A stretch of DNA of 64,000 bases, from assembly GCA_017537175.1 (NCBI GenBank), contig JAFYLH010000010.1, positions 96,201 to 160,200 on the forward strand, given 5' to 3'. Of the stretch, positions 7,703 to 16,132 are shown one piece after another. Every line of letters starts with the position of its first letter. Positions within the stretch are counted from its first letter, which is position 1. The notes beneath the pieces were generated by a model that saw only the letters and a program-made list of their open reading frames with translations, was not told the origin of the DNA and ran no database searches. A program made the position numbers and the translations under genes. The DNA comes from Clostridia bacterium. GTDB lineage: Bacteria; Bacillota; Clostridia; Oscillospirales; CAG-272.

Positions 7703-8257
7703 TTAAAATCCCAAAAATCTGAATATGTTGAAGCCTGTATTACAGGGAGAGGTATTAAGAATACCGTATTCAAAGAAGTATACCTGCTCAAAGCCCGTAG
7801 CCTCTGTAATCTTGTCAATGCCTACCTCACAGACCTTATCCACTATACGCTTTGCTTTTTCGGGAGTATCTGCTCGTACTGTTACTGTAAAGATATAGGT
7901 CTTATCGATAATAGCGATGGATACATGTTTACGCAACTCATCGTATGACATATCAAGATCAAGATCTTCTATAACTGTGCAAAGCACGCTGTGGCTGCAA
8001 AACAGATGTTTACAGTCGTTTATTACAACCTCTACCGAATCGTGGTCTTGGTCTACGTCAGCATCTTCGTTCTGCTTAAGTACATAAAGAGTAGCGGTAG
8101 AGCTGTACTCGGGGACATAGGTAACATAATCGTATATCTGAAATCCCAAAAATCCCATAATCACCACGGCTCCGACCAAAGCAACAACCAAAAGTATCGT
8201 TACCGCAATCAGGATCGGTCCTGCCTTGCTTCTTTTTTTAGTCTGTGTATTTTCCAT
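7703..8257 (-). CDS. Truncated Wzz-like paralogue (one transmembrane helix, no kinase-contact tail)
   Basis: The 184-residue protein is clearly related to the N-terminal part of the neighbouring 308-residue Wzz protein. Both share YVPxYSSTATLYxLKQ after the first helix, DLDMSYxxLR, VRADTPEKAKRIVDKVC and a final EYGIL. It stops within a few residues of that point, just before the second helix would start, so it cannot carry the cytoplasmic kinase-activating tail. The N-terminus (ENTQTKKRSKAG) also differs. The frame is intact and a ribosome site is present, so it may be made as a membrane-anchored extracellular Wzz domain, perhaps a modulator. A decaying duplicate is the other possibility. Confidence 0.8.
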   Translation of the reverse strand: MENTQTKKRSKAGPILIAVTILLVVALVGAVVIMGFLGFQIYDYVTYVPEYSSTATLYVLKQNEDADVDQDHDSVEVVINDCKHLFCSHSVLCTVIEDLDLDMSYDELRKHVSIAIIDKTYIFTVTVRADTPEKAKRIVDKVCEVGIDKITEATGFEQVYFFEYGILNTSPCNTGFNIFRFLGF

Positions 8258-8259
8258 TG

Positions 8260-8991
8260 TTATTCCTTTCCCGGCTGTCTATTCTGCAATATGGCATAAG
8301 GATTATGGATACAGACCGCCTCGGCATATCTGTGACCGAAGTGCTTTTCGATATATTTGTAGCTGTCGCTTATCGACGGAGGCCTTATGACCGAGCCGTG
8401 GGCATCGGTTGCCACCAGATCCACAAGACCTAAGGCAAGCATCCTCTTGCAGCAGCGCTTTGAGCCAAAGCCGAACACACCTAAGATGCTCTGGGCATCT
8501 ACCTGTATCACAACTCCGTTTTCGCGAAGCTCTCTTACAAAATCCATATCCTTTGCCACCTTACGGTATCTTTCTACATGGGCAAGCACGGGAATATAGC
8601 CGGCACTGAGGATACTGTTTGTACCCTTGACTATTTCATCCCCCTCTGCGCTGTGGGAAAAATCAACAAGGACATAGTTTGTGTCATTTATAGCATGACA
8701 CCTGCCCGATTTTATCCACTCCACACAGCCGCGGTCATAGCGAAGCTCGTTGCCGCGGTAGAGCTTGAGATCGGGATATTTTTCTGCTGCATATCGGGAA
8801 AGCTTTTCAAAGGACCTGTCCGCCCTTTCTGAGTTTTCGCCAAAATATCCGGGATGATAATGGGGGGTCAGGCAAAGATGCCTGATACTATCCTTGTAGA
8901 TGGCATCGATAAGGCTCTGCATATCCTTTTCGCTCTTTGGGCCGTCGTCGCAGGCATAAAGGGCGTGGTTATGAAGATCCACAAGCTCCAT
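8260..8991 (-). CDS. cpsB: PHP-domain tyrosine-protein phosphatase, CpsB/YwqE type
   Basis: A 243-residue PHP-superfamily protein starting MELVDLHNHALYACDDG, with the D-x-H-x-H metal motif near residue 5. Later metal-ligand candidates are LTPHYHPG, LAHVERY and ATDAHG. In Gram-positive polysaccharide loci this manganese-dependent enzyme removes phosphate from the Tyr cluster of the BY-kinase. The start at 8991 overlaps the stop of the preceding epimerase gene by one base (TAATG); an in-frame upstream ATG at 9009 lies inside that gene. Confidence 0.92.
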   Translation of the reverse strand: MELVDLHNHALYACDDGPKSEKDMQSLIDAIYKDSIRHLCLTPHYHPGYFGENSERADRSFEKLSRYAAEKYPDLKLYRGNELRYDRGCVEWIKSGRCHAINDTNYVLVDFSHSAEGDEIVKGTNSILSAGYIPVLAHVERYRKVAKDMDFVRELRENGVVIQVDAQSILGVFGFGSKRCCKRMLALGLVDLVATDAHGSVIRPPSISDSYKYIEKHFGHRYAEAVCIHNPYAILQNRQPGKE

Positions 8992-10181
8992 TATTTGTCC
9001 TTTCTCCAAACCATACGGTCAACAATGTCGGTGTAGCTCTGTATTATCTTGACCACCTTTGTGCTGACATTTGTATCGATATAATCGGGAACGGGGATTC
9101 CGTAGTCACCTGTGTCGTTCATTGTGATAGCTGTATGCACCGCCTGTACAAGGCTCTTTTCGTTGATGCCCGCAAGGACAAAGCACGCCTTGTCAAGAGC
9201 CTCGGGTCTCTCGGTGGAGGTACGGATGCACACCGCCGGGAAGGGCTTACCTATAGAGGTAAAGTATGAGCTTTCCTCGGGCAGAGTTCCGCTGTCAGAG
9301 ATAACTGCATATGCATTCATCTGCAGACAGTTGTAATCGTGGAAGCCCAAGGGCTGCTGACGAATAACACGGCTGTCCAGCTCAAATCCGCTTGCCTCAA
9401 GGCGCTTTGCACTTCTGGGGTGGCAGGAATAGAGGATGGGCATATCGTATTTTTGCGCAATAGCATTAATTGCATTGAAAAGACTTAAAAAGTTCTTTTC
9501 GGTGTCTATATTCTCCTCGCGGTGAGCCGAGAGAAGAATGTACTTACCCTTTTCAAGGCCCAGACGAGCATGAACATCGCTTGCCTCGATCTTGTCAAGG
9601 TTGTCCGAGAGCACCTCTGCCATAGGCGAGCCTGTAACATAGGTCCGCTCCTTAGGCAGACCGCAGTCTGCAAGATAGCGTCTTGCGTGCTCTGAGTATG
9701 CTAAATTGACATCCGAAATAATATCAACTATACGGCGGTTGGTCTCCTCGGGCAGACATTCATCCTTACAGCGGTTGCCCGCCTCCATATGGAAGATGGG
9801 TATATGGAGTCTCTTTGCTGCGATAGCCGAAAGACAGGAGTTTGTGTCACCCAAAATGAGCATTGCATCAGGCTTGGTCTCTACCATCAGCTTATAGGAG
9901 CAGTTGATAATATTGCCTACAGTAGCACCCAAATCGTCGCCCACCGCATCCATATATACCTCGGGATCGTCAAGTCCCAGATCACGGAAGAAAATTCCGT
10001 TAAGGTTATAGTCATAGTTCTGTCCGGTATGGGCAAGGATGCAGTCGAAATATTTTCTGCACTTTTTGATAACCGCGCCGAGACGGATTATCTCGGGTCG
10101 GGTGCCTACGATGATAAGCAGCTTTAATCTGCCGTCATCCTTGAATTTTATATCAGAATAATCTGTTCTAATCTCCATCAT
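8991..10181 (-). CDS. capG: UDP-N-acetylglucosamine 2-epimerase family enzyme, CapG type
   Basis: The 396-residue protein has the GT-B-like fold signatures of the WecB/CapG epimerases: GTRPEIIRLGAVI near residue 25, HTGQNYD, GDTNSCL, HMEAGNRC, SAHREEN and SDSGTLPEE. In the UDP-L-FucNAc pathway CapG catalyses the final C2 epimerisation of UDP-N-acetyl-L-pneumosamine. The preceding capF and capE genes make that role much more likely than generic UDP-ManNAc synthesis. The start overlaps the capF stop (ATGA). Confidence 0.9.
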   Translation of the reverse strand: MMEIRTDYSDIKFKDDGRLKLLIIVGTRPEIIRLGAVIKKCRKYFDCILAHTGQNYDYNLNGIFFRDLGLDDPEVYMDAVGDDLGATVGNIINCSYKLMVETKPDAMLILGDTNSCLSAIAAKRLHIPIFHMEAGNRCKDECLPEETNRRIVDIISDVNLAYSEHARRYLADCGLPKERTYVTGSPMAEVLSDNLDKIEASDVHARLGLEKGKYILLSAHREENIDTEKNFLSLFNAINAIAQKYDMPILYSCHPRSAKRLEASGFELDSRVIRQQPLGFHDYNCLQMNAYAVISDSGTLPEESSYFTSIGKPFPAVCIRTSTERPEALDKACFVLAGINEKSLVQAVHTAITMNDTGDYGIPVPDYIDTNVSTKVVKIIQSYTDIVDRMVWRKDK

Positions 10182-11341
10182 TCCACCGCCTCAAAAAATG
10201 TATCCGGCTTTGCGGGGTCAAAGGCTTCGTTTGCCCACATTACCGTTATAAGGTCATCGGTATCGCTTAAATTTATAATGTTATGGGTATATCCGGGAAG
10301 CATATGTACCGCTTCGATCTTATCTCCGGATACCTCAAAGTTAAGTACCTCATCGGTATCTATTTTTCTCTGCTGTATAAGAGCCCTGCCCGACACAACA
10401 ATAAAGAACTCCCACTTGGTGTTATGCCAATGCTGACCCTTGGTAACACCCGGCTTTGATATGTTTACACTTACCTGTCCACCCGATACGGTACGCAAAA
10501 GCTCGGTAAAGCTGCCGCGATCGTCACAGTTCATCTTTAAAGGGAAAGAAGTTTTTTTCTCAGGCAGATAAGAAAGATAGGTCGAATAAAGCTTCTTTGC
10601 AAAGGAGCCTTTAGCTATCTCGGGGATCACAAGTGTTTCGGGCTGTGCTTTAAATGATTCAAGCAGCTCTACAATTTCACCTAAAGTAACACGGTGTGTC
10701 GTGGGAACATAGCAGAATTTTTCACCGCGATGCTCTTTTTCTTCAAGTGCCGCTATCATCTCGTCACAAAGATCGTCTATATAGAGAAGCTCAAGCACAA
10801 CTTTAGGATCATTTACGGTTATGGGAAGATCATTTGCAATGTTGTTACAAAAGGTCGCCACCGCAGAATTGTAGTTGGGTCTGCACCACTTACCGAAGAG
10901 ATTGGGGAATCGGTAGACAAGCACCTTGACACCCTCGTTTTCACCGTAGGAGAAAACGTATTCCTCGCCTGCAAGCTTAGACCTGCCGTACTCGGTATCA
11001 TATCTACCCTCAAGGGTAGCCTGCACCGAGCTTGATATCATAAGGGGACATCTATTGCCCTTCTTCTTCAATGTATTGCAGAGCTTTTCTATAAAGCTGC
11101 AGTTACCCTGCATAAACTCGGAGGGGTCCTTGGGTCTGTTGACACCTGCAAGATTGAATACAAAATCCGCCTGAGCACAATATTCCGAAAGCTCACTTTC
11201 GGTTGAATCTAAATCGTACTCATATATTTCATCTATCTTAAGTCCGGGATGGGTACGGTCCTTTTGGTCACGGATATTCTTAAGAGCGTGACAGAGATTT
11301 CTGCCCACAAAGCCCTTAGCTCCGGTAACTAATATCTTCAT
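10178..11341 (-). CDS. capF: UDP-2-acetamido-2,6-dideoxy-L-talose synthase, bifunctional CapF type
   Basis: A 387-residue fusion. The N-terminal short-chain dehydrogenase/reductase domain (residues 1 to about 250) has the nucleotide-binding MKILVTGAKGFVGRN. It is followed by a C-terminal cupin of about 115 residues with HWHNTKWEFF and a late His (HMLPGYTHN). This two-domain layout is characteristic of CapF, whose cupin epimerises and whose reductase domain then reduces the 4-keto sugar made by CapE. It is the second step to UDP-L-FucNAc. It overlaps capE upstream and capG downstream by four bases each. Confidence 0.93.
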   Translation of the reverse strand: MKILVTGAKGFVGRNLCHALKNIRDQKDRTHPGLKIDEIYEYDLDSTESELSEYCAQADFVFNLAGVNRPKDPSEFMQGNCSFIEKLCNTLKKKGNRCPLMISSSVQATLEGRYDTEYGRSKLAGEEYVFSYGENEGVKVLVYRFPNLFGKWCRPNYNSAVATFCNNIANDLPITVNDPKVVLELLYIDDLCDEMIAALEEKEHRGEKFCYVPTTHRVTLGEIVELLESFKAQPETLVIPEIAKGSFAKKLYSTYLSYLPEKKTSFPLKMNCDDRGSFTELLRTVSGGQVSVNISKPGVTKGQHWHNTKWEFFIVVSGRALIQQRKIDTDEVLNFEVSGDKIEAVHMLPGYTHNIINLSDTDDLITVMWANEAFDPAKPDTFFEAVE

Positions 11342-12384
11342 CTGTTTTCCCAGGCCTCTATCTCGTCACGGATATACTGAAGTGATAATAATTTTTCCTT
11401 AACACCCTCAACGTCCAGAAGCTCGGTGTTGTTGGAGTTAAACTCGGTCAAAGGATTGCGCTCCTTGTCTCCGTCCTTGAAATATTTATCATAGTTAAGA
11501 TCGCGCTTGTCACAGGGAACACGGTAGAAGTCCCCAAGGTCAAGGGCGTTTGCACATTCCTCGTTTGTAAGGAGTGTTTCGTACATCTTTTCGCCGTGGC
11601 GGATACCTATAACCTTTATCTCGGTCTTAGGATCAAAGAGCTCGCATACTGCCTTTGCAAGGGTCTCAATAGTACACGCAGGAGCCTTCTGAACAAGGAT
11701 GTCACCGCTGACACCGTTTTCAAACGCAAAGAGAACAAGGTCAACTGCCTCGTCAAGAGACATAATGAATCTTGTCATATTGGGCTCGGTTATGGTGATA
11801 GGCTGACCCGCCTTGATCTGCTCGATCCAGAGAGGAATAACAGAGCCGCGGCTGCACATAACATTGCCGTATCTTGTACAGCAGATCTTGGTCTTGTCGG
11901 GGGAGACTGTTCTTGCCTTTGCTACCACTACCTTTTCCATCATAGCCTTGGAGGTACCCATAGCGTTAACGGGATAAGCTGCCTTGTCGGTGGAAAGGCA
12001 TATTACAGAGCCTACACCCTCGCTTATTGCCGCGTTGAGAACATTTTCGGTACCCAGCACATTGGTCTTGACAGCCTCAATAGGGAAAAACTCGCAGGAG
12101 GGCACCTGCTTGAGAGCCGCCGCGTGGAAGATATAGTCAACACCGTACATTGCATTCTTTACGCTGTTGTAATCACGCACATCTCCTATAAAGAACTTTA
12201 TCTTGCCCGCCGCCTCAGGCATCCTTGCCTGAAACTCGTGGCGCATATCATCCTGCTTTTTTTCGTCTCTGGAAAAAATCCTTATCTCGGCAATGTCTGT
12301 CTCTAAAAATCTGTTAAGCACCGCATTTCCAAAGGAGCCTGTACCTCCTGTTATAAGCAAGATCTTATCCTTAAAAAGACTCAT
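11338..12384 (-). CDS. capE: UDP-N-acetylglucosamine 4,6-dehydratase/5-epimerase, CapE type
   Basis: A 348-residue NAD-dependent short-chain dehydrogenase-type enzyme with GGTGSFGNAVL near residue 13, FSRDEKKQDDMRHEF, and the MxxxK replacement of YxxxK (SKAMMEKVV) typical of inverting 4,6-dehydratases. It starts the UDP-L-FucNAc route from UDP-GlcNAc. The ATG at 12384 is placed correctly after GAAGGGA; the longer frame would need a TTG start. It is the first gene of the polysaccharide operon, whose promoter lies at 12424-12452. Confidence 0.93.
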   Translation of the reverse strand: MSLFKDKILLITGGTGSFGNAVLNRFLETDIAEIRIFSRDEKKQDDMRHEFQARMPEAAGKIKFFIGDVRDYNSVKNAMYGVDYIFHAAALKQVPSCEFFPIEAVKTNVLGTENVLNAAISEGVGSVICLSTDKAAYPVNAMGTSKAMMEKVVVAKARTVSPDKTKICCTRYGNVMCSRGSVIPLWIEQIKAGQPITITEPNMTRFIMSLDEAVDLVLFAFENGVSGDILVQKAPACTIETLAKAVCELFDPKTEIKVIGIRHGEKMYETLLTNEECANALDLGDFYRVPCDKRDLNYDKYFKDGDKERNPLTEFNSNNTELLDVEGVKEKLLSLQYIRDEIEAWENR

Positions 12385-12423
12385 TTTTCCGCTTCCCTTC
12401 AAATAGTTATAATCAATCAGTTT

Positions 12424-12452
12424 ATTATATCATACTTTTTTACAAAAATCAA
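12424..12452 (-). promoter_or_regulatory. Promoter of the capEFG-cpsB-wzz-cpsD operon
   Basis: On the minus strand TTGATT (12447-12452) is 17 bases from TATAAT (12424-12429), about 40 bases before capE. Confidence 0.75.
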
Positions 12453-12466
12453 CACCAACATATGGA

Positions 12467-12494
12467 AAATCCCCACGAAATATCGTGGGGATTT
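12467..12494. terminator. Intrinsic terminator after the SGNH lipoprotein gene
   Basis: A 12-bp stem (12467-12478 with 12483-12494) with a four-base loop and T-rich minus-strand flank. Confidence 0.85.
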
Positions 12495-12498
12495 GGTA

Positions 12499-13407
12499 TT
12501 ATTTAAAGTAAAGAAGCAGCTGGTTGGCAACCATTTTGCCTATTTTTTCATTACCCTTATTGTTGAAGTGAGTTCCTTCGCCTTCAAGATAAAAACACTT
12601 ATAATTTATAGAACTAACACCCATATTTCTGTACAGATCCACATAGGGAAGGTTGTACTCCTTTGCAACACTGATCACTGCATCGATATACTGGGTATAT
12701 GTGTTGCCGTTGTATGTGAGCTCGTTACAGCCCTTGTCTGCATTGATCATATATCTGTAGGTAGGAGTCAGCACCATAATTTCAAGATTGGGATATGCCT
12801 TGACAAGCTTTTCTATGGAATAGCGCAATGCACCCTTTACGGTTGCGGTATCTCTTGCATTTTCTGCATTGTCGATAGCATAGCCGTTCTGTATATCGTT
12901 AAGTCCCATACCTATGGTAACAATACTTACCTTTGACCAATCCACCGCCTTGAGCGCCTCGTAACGGGTGGCTGCGCTGGCAAACTCTATAGACGCAATA
13001 TTCTGATCCTGAAGAGTCCAGTCCTGCGACACTATAGCATCCACAAGTCTGTAAAGCGAAAACGCATCGTACGCCTGATTGGGATTCTGCGCAATGCTTG
13101 CTCCGCCGATACCCGCATTGACCGTTTCAAGCCCTGTTTTTTCGGCGATCACGCTGGCATAATCGGCAGGATCCTTGGGCTTACCCAGCACCGAGTCGCC
13201 AAAGCATACGCATACCGTACCCTCGGGAAATCTGTTTGCCGAAGAATTTTTCAGCTCTTCTATAACATATTCCTGCTCTATAAGAGTCTGACTGAGCTTT
13301 TCGTAACCGCTCTTGTAATCAAATCCGTCACCTGTATCGGTACTGCAGGCGCAAAGAAGGGCAGTCAATATCAGTACCGCAAGGATCATTGATATTATTT
13401 TTTTCAT
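12499..13407 (-). CDS. SGNH/GDSL-type hydrolase lipoprotein
   Basis: The 302-residue protein has a lipoprotein signal: a basic N-terminus, a hydrophobic stretch and the lipobox LCAC near residue 20, so it should be lipid-anchored outside the membrane. The hydrolase domain shows block I CFGDSVLG, block III-like IGMGLND and block V-like GTHFNNKG (Asp replaced by Gly-Thr before the His). SGNH enzymes remove acyl groups from lipids or sugars. Its place 18 bases downstream of phosphoglucomutase, after a deacetylase, suggests work on a surface glycan, but that is inference. Confidence 0.8.
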   Translation of the reverse strand: MKKIISMILAVLILTALLCACSTDTGDGFDYKSGYEKLSQTLIEQEYVIEELKNSSANRFPEGTVCVCFGDSVLGKPKDPADYASVIAEKTGLETVNAGIGGASIAQNPNQAYDAFSLYRLVDAIVSQDWTLQDQNIASIEFASAATRYEALKAVDWSKVSIVTIGMGLNDIQNGYAIDNAENARDTATVKGALRYSIEKLVKAYPNLEIMVLTPTYRYMINADKGCNELTYNGNTYTQYIDAVISVAKEYNLPYVDLYRNMGVSSINYKCFYLEGEGTHFNNKGNEKIGKMVANQLLLYFK

Positions 13408-13425
13408 ATTTCTGACCTCTCTTGA

Positions 13426-15135
13426 TTAAAATCCCAAAAGCTCAGTTCCGGCAGATTCAAGTCGGGCAAGAAGTGTTTCTGCCGATTCCTTATCAACGCC
13501 GACAGCACTGAGATACATCTTGATCTTAGGCTCTGTACCCGAGGGACGGACAATAACAGAGCTGCCGTCAGTCAGGTGGAAGCCTATAACATTGGAGGAA
13601 GGAAGATCTATTTTAGTCTTTTCTCCTGTAATCATATCGGTGGAAATGCTCTCGCCGTAGTCCTTCATACAGGCAATGGCCATACCGTCGATATCACGGT
13701 ATCCGCCTGTGCGGAGACGAGTCATAATATCCTTTATATGCTGCATACCGCTCTGACCCTCGCAGGTAAAGCTCTTCTGTGAGCATACATAGCAGCCGTG
13801 CTTCTTATACAGCTCAAGGAGCACATCCATAAGTGTAAGACCAAGGGTCTTATAGTATGCGGTCATCTCGCAGATAAGCATGGATGCAACCACCGCGTCC
13901 TTGTCTCTTACATAGCTTCCCGCAAGGTAGCCGTAGCTTTCCTCAAAGCCGAAGATATAGCGGTCTGCCTCCCCCTTTTCTTCAAGAATGGCGATCTGCT
14001 CACCGATAAACTTAAAGCCGGTGAGAACATCGATAAGCTGTACTCCGTATTCGTCGGCGATCTTCTTTGTAAGATCGGAGGTTACTATTGTCTTTACCGC
14101 AACGGGATCCTTGGGGAGTGTTCCCTTTTCGGTTCTGCGCTTGAGGATATAGTCAAGCAGAAGTGTACCAACCTCGTTACCTGTAAAGAGTCTGAACTCT
14201 CCGTCAAGATTGACTGCAATACCTACACGGTCACAGTCGGGGTCGGTGGCAAGAAGAATGTCAGGCTTGACCTCGTCGGCAAGCTTAAGAGCACACTCAA
14301 ATGCCTGTCTTATCTCGGGGTTGGGATAGGGTGCTGTGGGGAAGTTACCGTCAGGCAGCTCCTGCTCGGGAACTACGGTTACGCCGCTTACACCTATACG
14401 GTCAAGTATGGCACGCACAGGCTTGTTGCCTGAGCCGTGAAGGGGTGTATAGATGACCTTGAGACCCGACATATCAATTTCTTCTGATACTCTCTGACCG
14501 GCAACCTCACAAAGATATGCATCGATTGCATCCTCGGTGATATATTCGATCTTACCCTCTGCAAGTGCAGTATCAAAATCGCAGGTCTTGACACCGTCAA
14601 ACTCGTCAACCTTGTTCATTATGGACAGCACGTATTCTGCCGCCTCAAGGCAGAGCTGACAGCCGTCGGGACCGTAGGCCTTGTAGCCGTTATACTTTGC
14701 GGGGTTGTGGCTGGCAGTCAGCACGATACCCGCGTCACACTTATAATATCTTACCGCAAAGGAAAGCATAGGGGTGGGCATAAGCTCGGGATAGATGTAT
14801 ACCTTAATGCCGTTTGCCGCAAGAATAGCTGCCGAGTGGCGGGCAAAAACGTCTGACTTGATACGGCTGTCATAAGCGATAGCCACACTGCCCTTGTCTG
14901 TTACCGAGTTTACATATGCCGCAAGACCCTGTGTAGCCTTGCCTACTGTATATATATTAAGTCTGTTGCTGCCTGCGCCTATAACTCCGCGAAGACCGCC
15001 CGTGCCGAACTCAAGATCCTGATAAAAAGCCTCAGAGATAGCCTCCTCGTTGCCTTCCATTTCCTTTAATTCGCGTACAAGGTCCTCATCGCCTGTGGCA
15101 AGAGCGCACCAACGGTTATATCTTTCTTTAATCAT
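13426..15135 (-). CDS. pgcA: Phosphoglucomutase/phosphomannomutase
   Basis: A 569-residue member of the alpha-D-phosphohexomutase superfamily. The active phosphoserine lies in LTASHNPAKYNGYK near residue 145, the metal loop in DPDCDRVG near residue 305, the sugar loop in GFEESYGY, and the phosphate-binding RPSGTEPK near the C-terminus. It interconverts glucose-1- and glucose-6-phosphate and so supplies activated sugars for surface polymers. The length matches the Bacillus PgcA group. The start has an AGGAG site; the gene probably sits in an operon with the deacetylase upstream and the SGNH lipoprotein downstream. Confidence 0.92.
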   Translation of the reverse strand: MIKERYNRWCALATGDEDLVRELKEMEGNEEAISEAFYQDLEFGTGGLRGVIGAGSNRLNIYTVGKATQGLAAYVNSVTDKGSVAIAYDSRIKSDVFARHSAAILAANGIKVYIYPELMPTPMLSFAVRYYKCDAGIVLTASHNPAKYNGYKAYGPDGCQLCLEAAEYVLSIMNKVDEFDGVKTCDFDTALAEGKIEYITEDAIDAYLCEVAGQRVSEEIDMSGLKVIYTPLHGSGNKPVRAILDRIGVSGVTVVPEQELPDGNFPTAPYPNPEIRQAFECALKLADEVKPDILLATDPDCDRVGIAVNLDGEFRLFTGNEVGTLLLDYILKRRTEKGTLPKDPVAVKTIVTSDLTKKIADEYGVQLIDVLTGFKFIGEQIAILEEKGEADRYIFGFEESYGYLAGSYVRDKDAVVASMLICEMTAYYKTLGLTLMDVLLELYKKHGCYVCSQKSFTCEGQSGMQHIKDIMTRLRTGGYRDIDGMAIACMKDYGESISTDMITGEKTKIDLPSSNVIGFHLTDGSSVIVRPSGTEPKIKMYLSAVGVDKESAETLLARLESAGTELLGF

Positions 15136-15178
15136 AATATTTCTCCTGTATTGTACTCAATTATATGGTACTACATTT

Positions 15179-16042
15179 TCAGCACAATGTCAATGTCTGT
15201 CCGCTTTTTACTTCAAACAGCTTACCGTCAACATCGAACCATATATCAATAAGTGTGGGGTTATATACCATATCGCCCTCTGCGTTCCATACAAGGGATT
15301 CATACGCCTTGGTATACTCATATATCTCCATATTGGTGGCGTACCATATATCCTTTTCTCCCGCAAGACGGCCGCAGATATATTCCATACGGTCCCAGCT
15401 GTCATCATAAGAAAATTCAGCCGAGTGTCCCCAAATATAGAACACAAGGGGTACTGCATCCGAGGTGGGATGTCCCTTTGGTGAGCGGTCTATATCAAGG
15501 AATGCGTTGATGTAATTTTCCATCTTGTCGCTTGAGTGGTGTGCGGTGGGATGCCAGTCATACCAGTCCTCGGGAAGTGTGATGTTAAAGTTTCCCTCAT
15601 CAAGGCTTCTTGCATAAGCGATATCAAGAGCACGGAGATAAGAATATACTTCTTCTCTGCTTGCACCGTTGCAAAAGCCGCTGATACCCCCGTCGGGATA
15701 AGCCATACCTCGGATAATATGTCCGTATCTTTTTTCAAGCTCACGGCGGCAGTCAAGGGTCTCCTTTATACCCTCAATTGCACGCAGAGTTCCGGGAGCG
15801 CGGTGCTCAAGACCGTGAACTGCGATCTCGTGGCCCGCAGCTAAAATCGCCATTGTCTGTTCTGTAGTCATACAGTAATCCCAGTCGGCACGCAGAGCCT
15901 CACCGTTAAGGTTAAAGGTGCATTTTAAATTATGCTTATTGAATATCTCAGCCAATCTCACATCATGCTTGGAGCCGTCGTCATAGCTGAAGGTAACTGC
16001 CTTTCCCACACCTTCGGGAAATCTCATAAAACGGTATCTCAT
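15179..16042 (-). CDS. Polysaccharide deacetylase (NodB/CE4-type) family protein
   Basis: A 287-residue protein with a NodB-like N-terminal core: TFSYDDGSKHD near residue 17 (the DD of motif 1) and HEIAVHGLEHRAPG (H-x3-5-H of motif 2). No signal peptide or membrane helix is visible, so it may be cytoplasmic or exported by another route. It resembles the polysaccharide-deacetylase group found beside phosphoglucomutases and glycan genes. The substrate is not readable. The GAGG site precedes ATG at 16042, and a good promoter lies at 16072-16100. Confidence 0.8.
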   Translation of the reverse strand: MRYRFMRFPEGVGKAVTFSYDDGSKHDVRLAEIFNKHNLKCTFNLNGEALRADWDYCMTTEQTMAILAAGHEIAVHGLEHRAPGTLRAIEGIKETLDCRRELEKRYGHIIRGMAYPDGGISGFCNGASREEVYSYLRALDIAYARSLDEGNFNITLPEDWYDWHPTAHHSSDKMENYINAFLDIDRSPKGHPTSDAVPLVFYIWGHSAEFSYDDSWDRMEYICGRLAGEKDIWYATNMEIYEYTKAYESLVWNAEGDMVYNPTLIDIWFDVDGKLFEVKSGQTLTLC

Positions 16043-16071
16043 AATTTACCTCACAATATCTTTATATATAC

Positions 16072-16100
16072 ATAATACAGTATTTTAGTACATATGTCAA
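16072..16100 (-). promoter_or_regulatory. Promoter of the deacetylase-pgcA-SGNH operon
   Basis: On the minus strand TTGACA (16095-16100) is 17 bases from TATTAT (16072-16077). Confidence 0.75.
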
Positions 16101-16129
16101 TAAAACCACCCTTCAAAAGGGTGGTTTTA
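16101..16129. terminator. Terminator after the InlB-repeat gene
   Basis: A 13-bp perfect stem (16101-16113 with 16117-16129) closes a CAA loop just after the stop codon. Confidence 0.85.
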
Positions 16130-16132
16130 TAA

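Noticed and set aside
7703..8257. Truncated wzz copy called as a pseudogene
   Set aside because: The frame is uninterrupted with a ribosome site and operon context, so it is listed as a coding gene with decay noted as an alternative.
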